Source: Rhodobiaceae bacterium (GTDB lineage Bacteria > Pseudomonadota > Alphaproteobacteria > Parvibaculales > Parvibaculaceae). Taken from it: DNA of 64,000 bases. A program made the translations under genes and the position numbers. The DNA lies in contig JAAWWE010000003.1 of NCBI GenBank assembly GCA_021404525.1, positions 248,001 through 312,000 of the forward strand, read 5' to 3'. Shown here one piece after another: positions 18,165-26,855 of this stretch. The first letter of the stretch is position 1. Each line of letters begins with the position of its first letter. The notes beneath the pieces were generated by a model, which saw nothing but the letters and a program-made list of their open reading frames with translations, made no database searches and was not told where the DNA came from.

Positions 18165-20201
18165 TTAGAGCCGTTCTTTTGCGGCCGCCACTGCCGCTTC
18201 TGCTGTGATTTCAAAGTGATTGTAGAGATCGTCGATGGGCGCGCTGGCGCCGAAGCCAGTCATGCCGATAAAGGCACCATCCATGCCGATATAACGATCC
18301 CACCCCTGCTGGATTGCAGCCTCAATGGCGATGCGCACGGTGCCCTCGCCAAGGATCTGTTTTTTGTACTCTGCAGATTGCTGTTCAAAGAGCTCCAAGC
18401 AGGGCGCTGATACGACGCGCGCGCCGATGCCTTCAGTTTGAAGCTGCTTCTGAGCATCGAGCGCAATCGCCACTTCGGACCCGGTTGCAATCAGCGTGAC
18501 TTTTGCCTCTCCCTTTGCAGGGCTCAGCTCATACGCGCCGCGAGCACAAAGGTTTTCGTCTGTGTGCTCTGCGCGCGCAAGCGGCAGACCCTGACGGGTC
18601 AGTGCCAGGATGCTGGGTGTTTCCTTTGCTTCAAGCGAGAGCTGCCAGCATTCGGCTGTTTCCACAGCGTCTGCCGGGCGGAACACATTGAGGTTTGGCA
18701 TGGCGCGGAGCGCTGCAAGATGTTCAACCGGCTGGTGTGTCGGGCCATCTTCGCCCAAGCCGATGCTGTCATGGGTCATCACATAAACGACCCGCTGGTT
18801 CATCAGTGCAGAGAGACGGATCGACGGGCGGCAATAATCTGTGAAGACCAGGAATGTCCCTGAATAGGGGATAAGGCCGCCATGGAGCGCCATGCCGTTC
18901 ATGGCAGCTGCCATCCCATGTTCGCGGATGCCGTAGTGAATGAAGCTGCCGCTGAAATCATCAGCGGTTACAGCCGCCTGCTCTTTGGAACGGGTGTTGT
19001 TGGAGCCTGTGAGGTCAGCAGATCCGCCAATGGTTTCCGGCACGATTGCGTTGATCACGTTCAGTGTTTCTTCGGACGATTTGCGTGTCGCCCAACCAGG
19101 CTTATCGGCGCTCAGCTGTTTCTTGAAGTCGTTGATGGCTTGTTCAAAGCCAGCAGGGAGGTCACCTGCAAGACGGCGGTCGAACTCAGCGCGGGTCTCT
19201 GCGTCCAGCGCCTCATAGCGTTCTTCCCAGGACTTGCGCGGTTTGCAGCTTTTCAGTCCTGCAACGCGCCAGGCGTCCAGAACGTCAGATGGAATTTCAA
19301 AAGGTTCATGAGGCCAGCCCAGCTCTTTCCGGGTGAGCTCAATTTCTTCTGCTCCCAGCGCTGCCCCGTGTGAGGAGGACTTACCGCCTTTGTTTGGTGA
19401 GCCAAACCCGATTGTCGTCTTGCAGGAGATCAGGCTCGGTTTGTCGGATTTTTGTGCCGCTGCAATGGCTTTTTCAATGGCGTCTGGGTCGTGTCCGTCA
19501 ATGCGGACCGCATCCCAACCTGCGGCTTCAAACCGTTTCAGGGCATCGCCGGACTCAGAAAGGCTCAGTGGCCCATCGATGGAAATGTCATTGTCATCAT
19601 AGAGAACGATCAGACGCGAGAGGCCGAGATGCCCTGCGAGCGAGATGGCTTCATGGCTGATGCCTTCCATCAGGTCGCCGTCTGAGGCGATGACATATGT
19701 GTAGTGATCAACAATATCAGAGCCGAACCGCGCTTCCTGCAGACGCTCAGCAAGCGCCATGCCGACGGCAGTGGAAATCCCCTGGCCGAGCGGGCCTGTT
19801 GTGGTTTCCACACCGGCCGTGTGGCCGAATTCCGGGTGACCTGGGGTCTTGGATCCGATCTGACGGAAATTCTTGATCTCCTCCAGGGTCATGTCCTCAT
19901 AGCCCAGAAGGTAGTGCAGAGAGTAGACCAGCATGGAGCCGTGGCCAGCTGAGAGCACAAAGCGATCACGATCCGGCCAGTTCGGCTGGCGGGGATCAAA
20001 CTTCATGAATTTTGTGAACAGGACGGTCGCCATGTCGGCTGCGCCCATGGGCATGCCCGGATGCCCGGACTTTGCTTGCTCGACCGCGTCCATGGTCAGG
20101 GCGCGAATTGCGTTTGCCATCATGTGATGGGTTGCTGGTACAGCCGCGGATTCGTTCTCTGAGGAAACAGAGGCCGCTGCCGATTGCTCTGATGGCGTCA
20201 T
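18165..20201 (-). CDS. tkt: Transketolase
   Basis: A 678-residue thiamine-diphosphate enzyme of the non-oxidative pentose phosphate pathway. Its N-terminus has a short Ala/Ser/Glu-rich extension before the core. The Mg/ThDP motif [21 protein letters not shown] lies around residues 173-193. The middle pyrimidine domain has [29 protein letters not shown]-terminal domain of about 130 residues closes the protein. It heads the tkt-gap-pgk-thiE-Sel1 run and is divergent from DUF4164-zapA. Confidence 0.96.
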   Translation of the reverse strand: MTPSEQSAAASVSSENESAAVPATHHMMANAIRALTMDAVEQAKSGHPGMPMGAADMATVLFTKFMKFDPRQPNWPDRDRFVLSAGHGSMLVYSLHYLLGYEDMTLEEIKNFRQIGSKTPGHPEFGHTAGVETTTGPLGQGISTAVGMALAERLQEARFGSDIVDHYTYVIASDGDLMEGISHEAISLAGHLGLSRLIVLYDDNDISIDGPLSLSESGDALKRFEAAGWDAVRIDGHDPDAIEKAIAAAQKSDKPSLISCKTTIGFGSPNKGGKSSSHGAALGAEEIELTRKELGWPHEPFEIPSDVLDAWRVAGLKSCKPRKSWEERYEALDAETRAEFDRRLAGDLPAGFEQAINDFKKQLSADKPGWATRKSSEETLNVINAIVPETIGGSADLTGSNNTRSKEQAAVTADDFSGSFIHYGIREHGMAAAMNGMALHGGLIPYSGTFLVFTDYCRPSIRLSALMNQRVVYVMTHDSIGLGEDGPTHQPVEHLAALRAMPNLNVFRPADAVETAECWQLSLEAKETPSILALTRQGLPLARAEHTDENLCARGAYELSPAKGEAKVTLIATGSEVAIALDAQKQLQTEGIGARVVSAPCLELFEQQSAEYKKQILGEGTVRIAIEAAIQQGWDRYIGMDGAFIGMTGFGASAPIDDLYNHFEITAEAAVAAAKERL

Positions 20202-20697
20202 TTTAAAACTCTTGGTTGCCGTGGTCTGCCTAAATCGAATGATCCGGCAGCGCAGTTTAGTCGGCGGGACTGTTTAAGAAGAACGATCTCTGCGGCCAGC
20301 CCCCTGAGCCGCGCAAAAAGGCCCTCCATAGACGACCTTCAACCACTTCCTGCTCTGTTCGATCTTTGATCAAAGTGCCTTGCGCAGAATGCCAAGACGA
20401 CTATGAAAAACCCTGTCCAGAGCGGCGCCACAATGACTATCTGCCTATGGAGAGTCAATGGGATTCGGGGCGATATGCCCTGTTTTGGCAAGCGCTTCCT
20501 CATGATTGGAAAGGGCATTCGAATATGCCTGCTAACCGGCGGCCGCCGCTGGCCTTGGGGTCACGTATTTCCCCCCGAGAAAGTCAAAAAAATGGCTCCA
20601 AACCCTTTTGTTGACCGAGTTTGTGACGGCCCCCTATCCTAGGCGCTGTGATTTGCGCCGTTTTGAGCGGCTGGACCAATCAAAAGGCATTTATGGT
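20202..20697. other. 496-bp divergent gap tkt / DUF4164
   Basis: No convincing gene. An 82-codon frame at 20366-20614 has no ribosome site and a composition unlike its neighbours. The clear content is a sigma-70-type promoter near the right end, listed separately. The tkt promoter should lie in the left part. Confidence 0.4.
20611..20640 (+). promoter_or_regulatory. Sigma-70-type promoter for DUF4164-zapA
   Basis: TTGACC (20611-20616), an 18-base spacer and TATCCT (20635-20640) predict a start near 20647, about 50 bases upstream of the DUF4164 ATG. Confidence 0.6.
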
Positions 20698-20958
20698 ATG
20701 AGCGAGCTTGATAAGGCCATGGAGGCATTTTCAGCCGCCCTCGACAAGTTGGAGGGCGCGTTGGCTGGCCGTGAGGTGCAGGCGGAGGCGCGTTCTGAAC
20801 TGGAAAACCAGATTGCCAGCCTGAAGGAAGACCGGGCACGGCTGGCAGAGGAATTGGACATTGCCCATGCTGATGTCCGGCGGCTGGATGGCCTCAATGC
20901 CAGGGCGTCTGCCGAAATTGATGCGACACTCAAAGATATCGACCGACTGCTTGCTTAA
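20698..20958 (+). CDS. DUF4164 family coiled-coil protein
   Basis: An 86-residue, nearly all-helical protein starting MSELDKAMEAFSAALDKLEGAL, with heptad patterning through residue 80 and a conserved end DATLKDIDRLLA. DUF4164 proteins occur just upstream of zapA in many alphaproteobacteria, suggesting a division-related structural role; no activity is established. The open frame extends 30 codons upstream, but the ATG at 20698 fits the family and lies behind the predicted transcription start. zapA follows after 24 bases. Confidence 0.8.
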   Translation: MSELDKAMEAFSAALDKLEGALAGREVQAEARSELENQIASLKEDRARLAEELDIAHADVRRLDGLNARASAEIDATLKDIDRLLA

Positions 20959-20982
20959 GCACTGACTGAAAGGACGTGGCTT

Positions 20983-21342
20983 ATGGGCCAAGTCAATGTC
21001 TCAATTAATGACCGTTCTTATTCCGTTGCCTGTGGTGATGGCGAAGAAGAGCATTTGCGGGAACTTGCCCGCTATCTTGATGGGCATGTGGGCGAACTTG
21101 CCAAATCAGTCGGGCAGGTTGGCGATGCGCGGCTTTTGTTGCTGGCCGGATTGCTGGTTGCGGATGAATATGCCGACGCTCTGAAACGGGTTGAAAGCCT
21201 GACTGCTGAAGTAAAAAGCTTGAAGGAAGTGCAGCAGAACGAGTTAGGGCGTGAAGAAGCCGTTGAGCAGAAGCTCACGAGTTTTATGAGCGATGCGGCG
21301 GGCCGCATTGAGAAGATGGCGGATACGCTGGAAGCTTCTTGA
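20983..21342 (+). CDS. zapA: Cell division protein ZapA
   Basis: A 119-residue protein that bundles FtsZ filaments at the division septum. The N-terminal ZapA fold is seen as VNVSINDRSYSVACGDGEEEHLRELARYLDGHV, followed by a long coiled coil DARLLLLAGLLVADEYADALKRVESL. The order DUF4164-zapA-6S RNA-fau is a classical conserved arrangement and supports the call. AAGGACG lies before the ATG. Confidence 0.92.
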   Translation: MGQVNVSINDRSYSVACGDGEEEHLRELARYLDGHVGELAKSVGQVGDARLLLLAGLLVADEYADALKRVESLTAEVKSLKEVQQNELGREEAVEQKLTSFMSDAAGRIEKMADTLEAS

Positions 21343-21359
21343 ACGCGCATTTTGCCATC

Positions 21360-21520
21360 GCGCATTCGATCCATAAAAGTCTGCAACTTTTATTGAAAAC
21401 GCCGCGTCTCCTGTTATCGCGTTTTCTATTCATAAAAGTCTGCAACTTTTATTGAAAACGCCGCGTCTCCTGTTATCGCGTTTTCTATTCATAAAAGTCT
21501 GCAACTTTTATTGAAAACGC
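21360..21520. repeat. Tandem 59-bp repeat containing a composite palindrome, about 2.7 copies
   Basis: Starts of the CATAAAAGT core at 21372, 21431 and 21490 are exactly 59 bases apart, and copies are nearly identical. Each carries an inner inverted repeat (ATAAAAGT, five-base loop CTGCA, ACTTTTAT). From the second copy an outer pair GCGTTTTC/GAAAACGC is also clear (21419-21426 with 21454-21461; 21478-21485 with 21513-21520). The last copy ends 18 bases before the -10 of 6S RNA. A related single copy is at 22362-22404. Confidence 0.85.
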
Positions 21521-21537
21521 TTTGGGCCGAAGCGTGT

Positions 21538-21543
21538 TACAAT
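21538..21543 (+). promoter_or_regulatory. -10 element of 6S RNA
   Basis: TACAAT lies six bases before the predicted 6S RNA 5' end. No good -35 is visible at standard spacing; TTGAAA at 21511 is 21 bases away and belongs to the repeat. Confidence 0.5.
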
Positions 21544-21548
21544 CCTCA

Positions 21549-21703
21549 TGGGTGCTGCCGGATGCGTCAGGAACGCAATTGCTCGGGGCCTTACGTTTCT
21601 CTAGGGAGCTGTCCCTGGGGCGGGCCGTGGCCTGCTTCACACGGCGCCCACCTACTCTTGTAGGTCTCCGAGAATCACTGTTCCAACGATCCGGTGGGCC
21701 CAC
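21549..21703 (+). ncRNA. ssrS: 6S RNA
   Basis: An approximately 155-base RNA in the canonical place between zapA and fau. The ends pair (TGGGTGCTGCCGGAT near 21549-21563 with ATCCGGTGGGCCCA near 21689-21702). The centre contains the alphaproteobacterial-type segments CCTTACGTTTCTCTAGGGAG, GGGCCGTGGCCTGCTTCA and CCACCTACTCTTGTAGGT. 6S RNA mimics an open promoter and sequesters sigma-70 RNA polymerase during slow growth. Exact ends are estimated from the pairing and the -10 box. Confidence 0.88.
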
Positions 21704-21755
21704 TTCTTTTCAGCCAGTCCTCTATGGCTAGGTCTTACTGCTTTGTCGAGCGCCA

Positions 21756-22349
21756 ATGCCTGAACCAACATTCACCACTGCGACGTCCGCCTCAAAATCG
21801 GTGCTTCGTCAAAAGGCTTTGCAGATCCGCTCTGACGCGAGAAAGGCCCTTGGCGAGAGCGCTGGACAAGCCATTCTTGATCATTTCCTGGCCGATGTGC
21901 CACGAACGTCTGGTGCCTCCGTAGCGGGCTATTTTCCCATCCGCTCAGAGGCTGACCCAATGCCGCTGATGGGCGAGCTTGGACAGCTGGGACATACATG
22001 TGCGCTGCCTCGTGTGACAGGTGCGGACAAGCCGCTTCGGTTTTTCAGGTGGAAGCCCGGAGATAAAACCGACGAAGGGGCTTTTGGGACACGGGTGCCG
22101 GTCAAAAAGGCGGAAGAGATAATCCCTGACATTTTGCTCGTCCCGCTTGTTGCTTTTGACCTGAGGGGGTTTCGCCTCGGTTATGGCGGTGGCTTCTACG
22201 ACAGAACCCTTGCGTCGCTGCGGGCGAAGCGCTCGTGCCTTGCGGTTGGTATTGCCTATTCAGTTCAGGAATATGACATGCTGCCCCATGATGTGTATGA
22301 CCAGCCATTGGATTGGGTGGTGAGCGAAAAAGGCAGCCGGTGTTTTTAG
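21756..22349 (+). CDS. fau: 5-formyltetrahydrofolate cyclo-ligase
   Basis: A 197-residue enzyme that converts 5-formyl-THF to 5,10-methenyl-THF using ATP. The family blocks are KALQIRSDARKAL near the start, GYFPIRSEADPMPLM, the ATP/folate loop DILLVPLVAFDLRGFRLGYGGGFYDRTL (about 127-154) and the C-terminal PHDVYDQPLDWVVSE. It follows 6S RNA by about 50 bases, the order known from many proteobacteria, where the two are often one primary transcript. Confidence 0.92.
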   Translation: MPEPTFTTATSASKSVLRQKALQIRSDARKALGESAGQAILDHFLADVPRTSGASVAGYFPIRSEADPMPLMGELGQLGHTCALPRVTGADKPLRFFRWKPGDKTDEGAFGTRVPVKKAEEIIPDILLVPLVAFDLRGFRLGYGGGFYDRTLASLRAKRSCLAVGIAYSVQEYDMLPHDVYDQPLDWVVSEKGSRCF

Positions 22350-22361
22350 AGCAACATTGCC

Positions 22362-22404
22362 GCATTTCCGGACGTTGAAGTCCTCCAACTTCAACTGGAA
22401 ATGC
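22362..22404. repeat. Single diverged copy of the composite palindrome
   Basis: Outer arms GCATTTCC (22362-22369) and GGAAATGC (22397-22404) enclose inner arms GTTGAAGT (22374-22381) and ACTTCAAC (22388-22395). The architecture and the AAGTC..CAACTT core match the tandem repeat at 21360-21520. Confidence 0.7.
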
Positions 22405-22421
22405 TCTGAGAGGAAGAATTT

Positions 22422-23234
22422 GTGAGACTATTGTTTTTGGGTGATCTGGTCGGTCGGACGGGTCGGGATGCTGCCATTGCGGCCCTGCCGCGCCTGCGGG
22501 CAGACCTCAAAGCTGATTTTGTTGTTGTGAACGGTGAGAATGCTGCTGGCGGGTTTGGCATCACCGGTTCTATCTGTGACCAGGTCTTTGATGCTGGCGC
22601 AGATGTTATCACGCTGGGCAACCATGCCTGGGACCAGAAGGAAGCGCTTGTTCATATTGAACGTGAGTCGCGGCTTATCCGGCCACGCAATTATCCGCAA
22701 GGCACGCCTGGTAAAGGGAGTGATCTGTTTGAGACGTCTGACGGACGCCGAGTGATGGTTGTGAATGTGCTGGGAAGCGTTTTTATGAATGCATTGGATG
22801 ATCCTTTTGCGAGTGTCGACGAGGCACTGGAGGAATGCCCGCTGGGCATGGTGGCGGATGCGGTGATCGTCGACATGCATGCGGAAGCGACGTCGGAGAA
22901 AATGGCCATGGGCCACTTTTGTGATGGACGTGCGAGCCTTGTGGTGGGGACGCACAGCCATGTGCCGACGGCGGATGCGCAGATTTTTGACGGGGGCACT
23001 GCCTACCAAACTGATGCGGGCATGTGTGGCGACTATAATTCCGTCATTGGTATGGAGAAGGACGAGCCGATCAACCGGTTTACACGCAAGATTCCAAGTG
23101 GCCGGTTCACACCGGCCTCAGGGGCTGCAACGGTCTGCGGTGTCTTGGTTGAAACCGATGATAAGACTGGGCTGGCAGTGAAAGTGGATCCTGTTCGCGT
23201 TGGCGGCCGTTTGAAAGAGCTGTTGCCTGCTTGA
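22422..23234 (+). CDS. YmdB-family metallophosphoesterase
   Basis: A 270-residue calcineurin-like phosphoesterase of the TIGR00282/YmdB type; Bacillus YmdB cleaves 2',3'-cyclic nucleotides and affects developmental switching. The di-metal site motifs are GDLVGRTGR at 7-15, VVNGENAAGGFGIT near 36-49, TLGNHAWDQ near 66-74, and the C-terminal GTHSHVPTAD and DAGMCGDYNSVIG. The start codon is GTG with GAGAGGAAG upstream. It follows fau, with the diverged palindrome in the gap. Confidence 0.87.
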   Translation: MRLLFLGDLVGRTGRDAAIAALPRLRADLKADFVVVNGENAAGGFGITGSICDQVFDAGADVITLGNHAWDQKEALVHIERESRLIRPRNYPQGTPGKGSDLFETSDGRRVMVVNVLGSVFMNALDDPFASVDEALEECPLGMVADAVIVDMHAEATSEKMAMGHFCDGRASLVVGTHSHVPTADAQIFDGGTAYQTDAGMCGDYNSVIGMEKDEPINRFTRKIPSGRFTPASGAATVCGVLVETDDKTGLAVKVDPVRVGGRLKELLPA

Positions 23235-23253
23235 CCGGAATGTCCTTGAGAAG

Positions 23254-24477
23254 ATGATGAAAACTCCTAGCTCTATTTCTGAAGGTATCTGGCGCGAAGA
23301 CCTTTTCGCCATTGTCAATAGTCCCAGACTATGGTTATACGCAGCCCTCATGGTGCTCGCACCAACGATTACCTTTGTCTCCCTGCGTGCTCTGGGGTCC
23401 ATCGTTCCTGCTGCCTGCGTTGTTCTGATTGCGCTCTTTTTTCTCCAACATCGACGCCTTCCTGTTCCTTCAATCGGCCTTGTGGGCATCTGGTTTGCGT
23501 TTCTGGCTCTTGTTGCGTCTGCAGCTGTCGTCGCGGTGGACTCTGATTATGCTTGGGGGCGGGTAGGCAAGCTCGCGATGTTTAGTTTCAGTGCGCTTAT
23601 GATCTGGACCTGTGCACAGCAGGGTAAGTTGCTACGCCCACTGAAGACAGTCCTGGTTGGCGCAATGGGCTTCGCTATTATGTTTGGCTTAATGGAAGGG
23701 CTGACGGATGGGTGGTTTTTCCTGCTCACTCATGAATTGACCAGCGCAGAAGCCAAACTTGCTGCCAATAGGCCGTTAGTCGTTCTCGCTTTGATGATTT
23801 GGCCCGTCATGTTGATCTTGGTGTCCCGTGCGGGAGGGCCCGTCATGGCGCTCTTCCTTCTGGCAACACTCGTTGCATCCTTCACAACAGACAGCCAATC
23901 GAGTCAGCTCGGATTGCTTGCGGGATCTCTCGTGTTCGTGGCGGCTCGTGTTTTCCCCCGCGCTGTGGGTTGGGGCTGTCTGGTCGTCGGTATTGTTGCG
24001 ATCCTGGGCATGCCTTTCTTCTTTGCTCTAGTGGATCTGAGGGATGCAGTCGGGCAGTCCAAATTGGCCGTCTTCACCATTTTGCCGCGGCTGGAGCTTT
24101 GGGGATTTGTTGGAACCAAGATCATAGAGGTGTTTCCATTTGGCTATGGTCTGGAAGCAGGGCGGTCAATCTCCATTGCCGAAATGAAGCAGACCTATTT
24201 TATCGGGGACTCGATGCATCATCCGCATAATGGCGTGCTTCAGATCTGGCTGGAATTTGGCTTGTTGGGAGCGATCGCCGCTGCGCTGCTGTGGGCGGCA
24301 CTTTTGAAGCGGATTATTGATCTTGATGGATGGTCATCAACCACCAGTCTGGCGGGGGCTGTCTGCTTTCTCACGATCGCGTCGGTCTCCCATGGGGTTT
24401 GGCAAAGCTGGTGGGTGAGTGCGCTTGCGCTCGTCCCTTACCTGTTCGCTGTCGCAATGGTGCAGGAAAAGCAATAG
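23254..24477 (+). CDS. O-antigen ligase / polymerase-like membrane protein
   Basis: A 407-residue polytopic inner-membrane protein with about ten hydrophobic segments. A large loop carries HHPHNGVLQIWLEFGLLGA near residues 326-344. The H-N and E-x-G-x-x-G pattern is the signature of the WaaL/Wzy_C O-antigen ligase family, which joins polysaccharide to lipid A core or another acceptor at the periplasmic face. No other polysaccharide gene is nearby. It begins 19 bases after the YmdB gene, so it may share its transcript. The exact acceptor is unknown. Confidence 0.75.
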   Translation: MMKTPSSISEGIWREDLFAIVNSPRLWLYAALMVLAPTITFVSLRALGSIVPAACVVLIALFFLQHRRLPVPSIGLVGIWFAFLALVASAAVVAVDSDYAWGRVGKLAMFSFSALMIWTCAQQGKLLRPLKTVLVGAMGFAIMFGLMEGLTDGWFFLLTHELTSAEAKLAANRPLVVLALMIWPVMLILVSRAGGPVMALFLLATLVASFTTDSQSSQLGLLAGSLVFVAARVFPRAVGWGCLVVGIVAILGMPFFFALVDLRDAVGQSKLAVFTILPRLELWGFVGTKIIEVFPFGYGLEAGRSISIAEMKQTYFIGDSMHHPHNGVLQIWLEFGLLGAIAAALLWAALLKRIIDLDGWSSTTSLAGAVCFLTIASVSHGVWQSWWVSALALVPYLFAVAMVQEKQ

Positions 24478-24631
24478 CGCCGCAGGGTGCCAAATGGGGT
24501 CCTGCCGAAACAAGCTGCCCGAATTGATCTAGGTCTAATTCCTCTCGAGAAATTTCCATAAACTGCATGTGGGGGCTCTGAGCATGGCTCTGGCTTGGCG
24601 TCAGTCGCCTGCTCCGTTTAGGAGTTGAAAA

Positions 24632-25105
24632 ATGAACATGCTAAAAATTGGTGTTGTCGGCCTCCTCGCGTTCGGACTTGCAGCCTGTGAGCCCGGTGCT
24701 GGCCCCAAACAACAGATTGGGACAGTTGGAGGCGCGATCGCCGGCGGCCTTGCTGGATCGGCATTCGGGTCTGGATCTGGTCGTCTAGTGGCGGTCGGGA
24801 TCGGGACCTTGTTGGGCTCCATGGCAGGTGGCGAGGTGGGCCGATCGCTGGATCGTGCTGATCGGCTTTACCTGGAGCGCACAACAGGACATGCGCTGGA
24901 ATATGGCCCGTCAGGGATAGCCCAGACTTGGCGTAATCCGGATAGCGGGAACTATGGTGCCGTGACGCCACGGCCTGCCTATCAAACACCTCAGGGCCAA
25001 AACTGCCGTGAGTATCAACAGACAATCACTGTTGGTGGGCGTACGGAGCAAGGCTACGGAACAGCATGCAGGGATGCTGCCGGCAATTGGCGGATCGTGA
25101 ATTAG
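24632..25105 (+). CDS. Glycine-zipper lipoprotein (17-kDa surface antigen type)
   Basis: A 157-residue outer-membrane lipoprotein. The signal sequence ends in the lipobox LAAC with Cys at position 19. A glycine-zipper segment GTVGGAIAGGLAGSAFGSG and its continuation GIGTLLGSMAGGEVG cover residues 30-70. The C-terminal domain has RNPDSGNYGAVTP, a conserved cysteine in QNCREYQQTI and YGTACRDAAGNWRI. This is the Rickettsia 17-kDa antigen family pattern. Role: envelope structure; details unknown. GGAG precedes the ATG. Confidence 0.85.
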   Translation: MNMLKIGVVGLLAFGLAACEPGAGPKQQIGTVGGAIAGGLAGSAFGSGSGRLVAVGIGTLLGSMAGGEVGRSLDRADRLYLERTTGHALEYGPSGIAQTWRNPDSGNYGAVTPRPAYQTPQGQNCREYQQTITVGGRTEQGYGTACRDAAGNWRIVN

Positions 25106-25135
25106 CCTTTAAGTAGGTTGATCGTCGGGTTCAAC

Positions 25136-25180
25136 AAAAAAAGTCCCCGCCTCAGCGCAGGGTGGTGCGATGAGGCGGGG
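25136..25180 (-). terminator. Intrinsic terminator of the chemoreceptor gene
   Basis: CCCCGCCTCA (25145-25154) pairs with TGAGGCGGGG (25171-25180). On the minus strand the stem is followed by seven T residues (A-run 25136-25142). Confidence 0.75.
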
Positions 25181-25213
25181 TGTCGTGCACCGTCGGGGAT
25201 CAGACGGTACTCA

Positions 25214-25253
25214 AGCTCTGACCCCATACGGGTGGCGGGTCAGGATCAGAGCT
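25214..25253 (-). other. Stable hairpin in the chemoreceptor 3' UTR
   Basis: AGCTCTGA (25214-25221) pairs with TCAGAGCT (25246-25253), with an inner ACCC/GGGT extension. It sits between the stop codon and the terminator of the minus-strand receptor gene. Confidence 0.55.
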
Positions 25254-25279
25254 ATCTCAGGGTGCTGTCGAAAGGGTGG

Positions 25280-26545
25280 TTAGAGTTTTTTCACTTCCAT
25301 GAGGAATTTCTCGACTTCTTCTCCAAGCACATCTGCCTGGCTGTTTAGTTCAGAGGAGCTTTGCAGGACTTGCCCTGCAGCCTCTCCTGTATCGGCTGCC
25401 GCCTGCGTGACGGTACCGATATTGGAGGAGACGTCCTGAGTGCCTGTTGCGGCCTCCTGGACATTGCGGCTGATCTCGGTCGTTGCCGCACTTTGTTCTT
25501 CTACAGAGGCGGCAATTGATGAGGCGATCTCATTGATTTTCTGGATCGTCGTGCCGATTGACTCGATCGCATCAACAGCGCCCTCCGTCTCCTGTTGAAT
25601 GGTACCAATCTGCGTGGCGATTTCTTCGGTCGCCTTTGCTGTTTGGCTGGAGAGCTCCTTCACTTCTGCGGCCACAACCGCAAACCCTTTGCCGGCTTCG
25701 CCAGCGCGGGCGGCTTCAATTGTTGCATTCAGCGCCAGAAGGTTGGTTTGGCTTGCGATGTCCTGGATGAGATTGACGACTTCGCCAATTTTTTCTGACG
25801 CTGCAACCAGTCCCTGCACAGTGCTATTTGTTCTTTCTGCTTCGGCGACGGCTTCCTGGGCGATGCTTGAACTGTCTGCCACCTGGCGGGTGATTTCGCT
25901 GATCGAGTTGGACATTTCCTCCGCAGCGCTTGCCACAGTTTGAACGTTGGCGGTGGTTTCTTCGGCCGCCGCCGCAACGGTGCTGGCCTGCTTGGTGCTT
26001 TGTTCGGCGGTTTCTGCCAGTGACTCAGCCATGCCTTTCATCTCAGTCGACTTGTTGCCGACATCAGAGACGATGGCCTTCACATTGGTTTCAAAGTCGG
26101 TGATGGCGTTTTGAAGCTGCGTCACAACACTCCAGGTCACCATGGCTCCGACATAGTTGCCTGCATTGTCGTGCACTGCGGAGACGTTCAGGTCGAGTGT
26201 TTCGGGTCCCAGCTTGATTTTGGCGCTGTGCGGCAGATTTCTCGGGTCGGCCAATACACCGCGCTGATGAGATGGTTGTTTGTGAAAAACATCAATGCAA
26301 ACACCCATCATGTGTTCAGGATCGACTTCTTGTGGAAGAAGATCGCGCACTGTTTTGAGCGTTTCGACGCTTGTTTTGTTGATGTAGTTGATTTTCAGAT
26401 CAACCGGGTCTGCCATCATTACATTGATGGGCATATTGTCCAGCATGGTCAGAAGGGTCTCGCCATCGACGCTCGCCGGATCCTGCGCTGACGCGATGTC
26501 GATCACTTCGGCAGTTTCGGCAGCTGCACTTCGTTTCTTGAACAT
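25280..26545 (-). CDS. Soluble methyl-accepting chemotaxis protein with PAS-like sensor
   Basis: A 421-residue chemoreceptor without membrane segments. Residues about 30-140 form a PAS-like module ([24 protein letters not shown] ... [22 protein letters not shown]). The rest is a long helical signalling domain with the highly conserved hairpin [42 protein letters not shown], which contacts CheA and CheW. It should sense an intracellular cue, possibly a cofactor or redox state. No che gene is adjacent. It stands alone, divergent from yebC, and ends in its own terminator. Confidence 0.87.
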   Translation of the reverse strand: MFKKRSAAAETAEVIDIASAQDPASVDGETLLTMLDNMPINVMMADPVDLKINYINKTSVETLKTVRDLLPQEVDPEHMMGVCIDVFHKQPSHQRGVLADPRNLPHSAKIKLGPETLDLNVSAVHDNAGNYVGAMVTWSVVTQLQNAITDFETNVKAIVSDVGNKSTEMKGMAESLAETAEQSTKQASTVAAAAEETTANVQTVASAAEEMSNSISEITRQVADSSSIAQEAVAEAERTNSTVQGLVAASEKIGEVVNLIQDIASQTNLLALNATIEAARAGEAGKGFAVVAAEVKELSSQTAKATEEIATQIGTIQQETEGAVDAIESIGTTIQKINEIASSIAASVEEQSAATTEISRNVQEAATGTQDVSSNIGTVTQAAADTGEAAGQVLQSSSELNSQADVLGEEVEKFLMEVKKL

Positions 26546-26855
26546 TGGCGGTTCCCCTCTTGGTCTTTAAAGTCCCCACTGTCGCGCTGCTGACGGCGGG
26601 TGGCCCCTATGGCGGTATCGATTTGAGGAATACACTTAGAAGTTGTATCCATTTATAGATACAACTATAGATAGGTTAACAGACAATGAACGTTTTACCC
26701 AGAAATTGGTATTTCTGTTCGCGATCTCGGAAATCTGATGGTTCAGCGCAAGAGCGCGCCTATGGATTTTGAGGCCCACGCTGCCTATAAAGGGCGCAAA
26801 TCGGCGTTTCAGACGATGACGCCCTCCTTACCTTCACGTTGAAAGAGCGAACGCC
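26546..26855. other. 310-bp divergent gap chemoreceptor / yebC
   Basis: No gene seen. It contains an A/T-rich centre with the inverted repeat listed at 26641-26666 and is the likely site of both promoters. Confidence 0.4.
26641..26666. promoter_or_regulatory. Inverted repeat in the chemoreceptor / yebC gap
   Basis: AGTTGTATC (26641-26649) and GATACAACT (26658-26666) are perfect 9-bp arms with an 8-base A/T-rich centre. Location about 95 bases upstream of the receptor ATG suits an operator; the regulator is unknown. Confidence 0.45.

Noticed and set aside
20366-20614. 82-codon frame in the tkt/DUF4164 gap
   Set aside because: No ribosome site, no recognisable motif, unfavourable codon pattern, and it overlaps the predicted zapA-operon promoter.
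21360-21520. CRISPR array
   Set aside because: The 59-bp period is a tandem duplication with identical spacers; there are under three copies and no cas gene.
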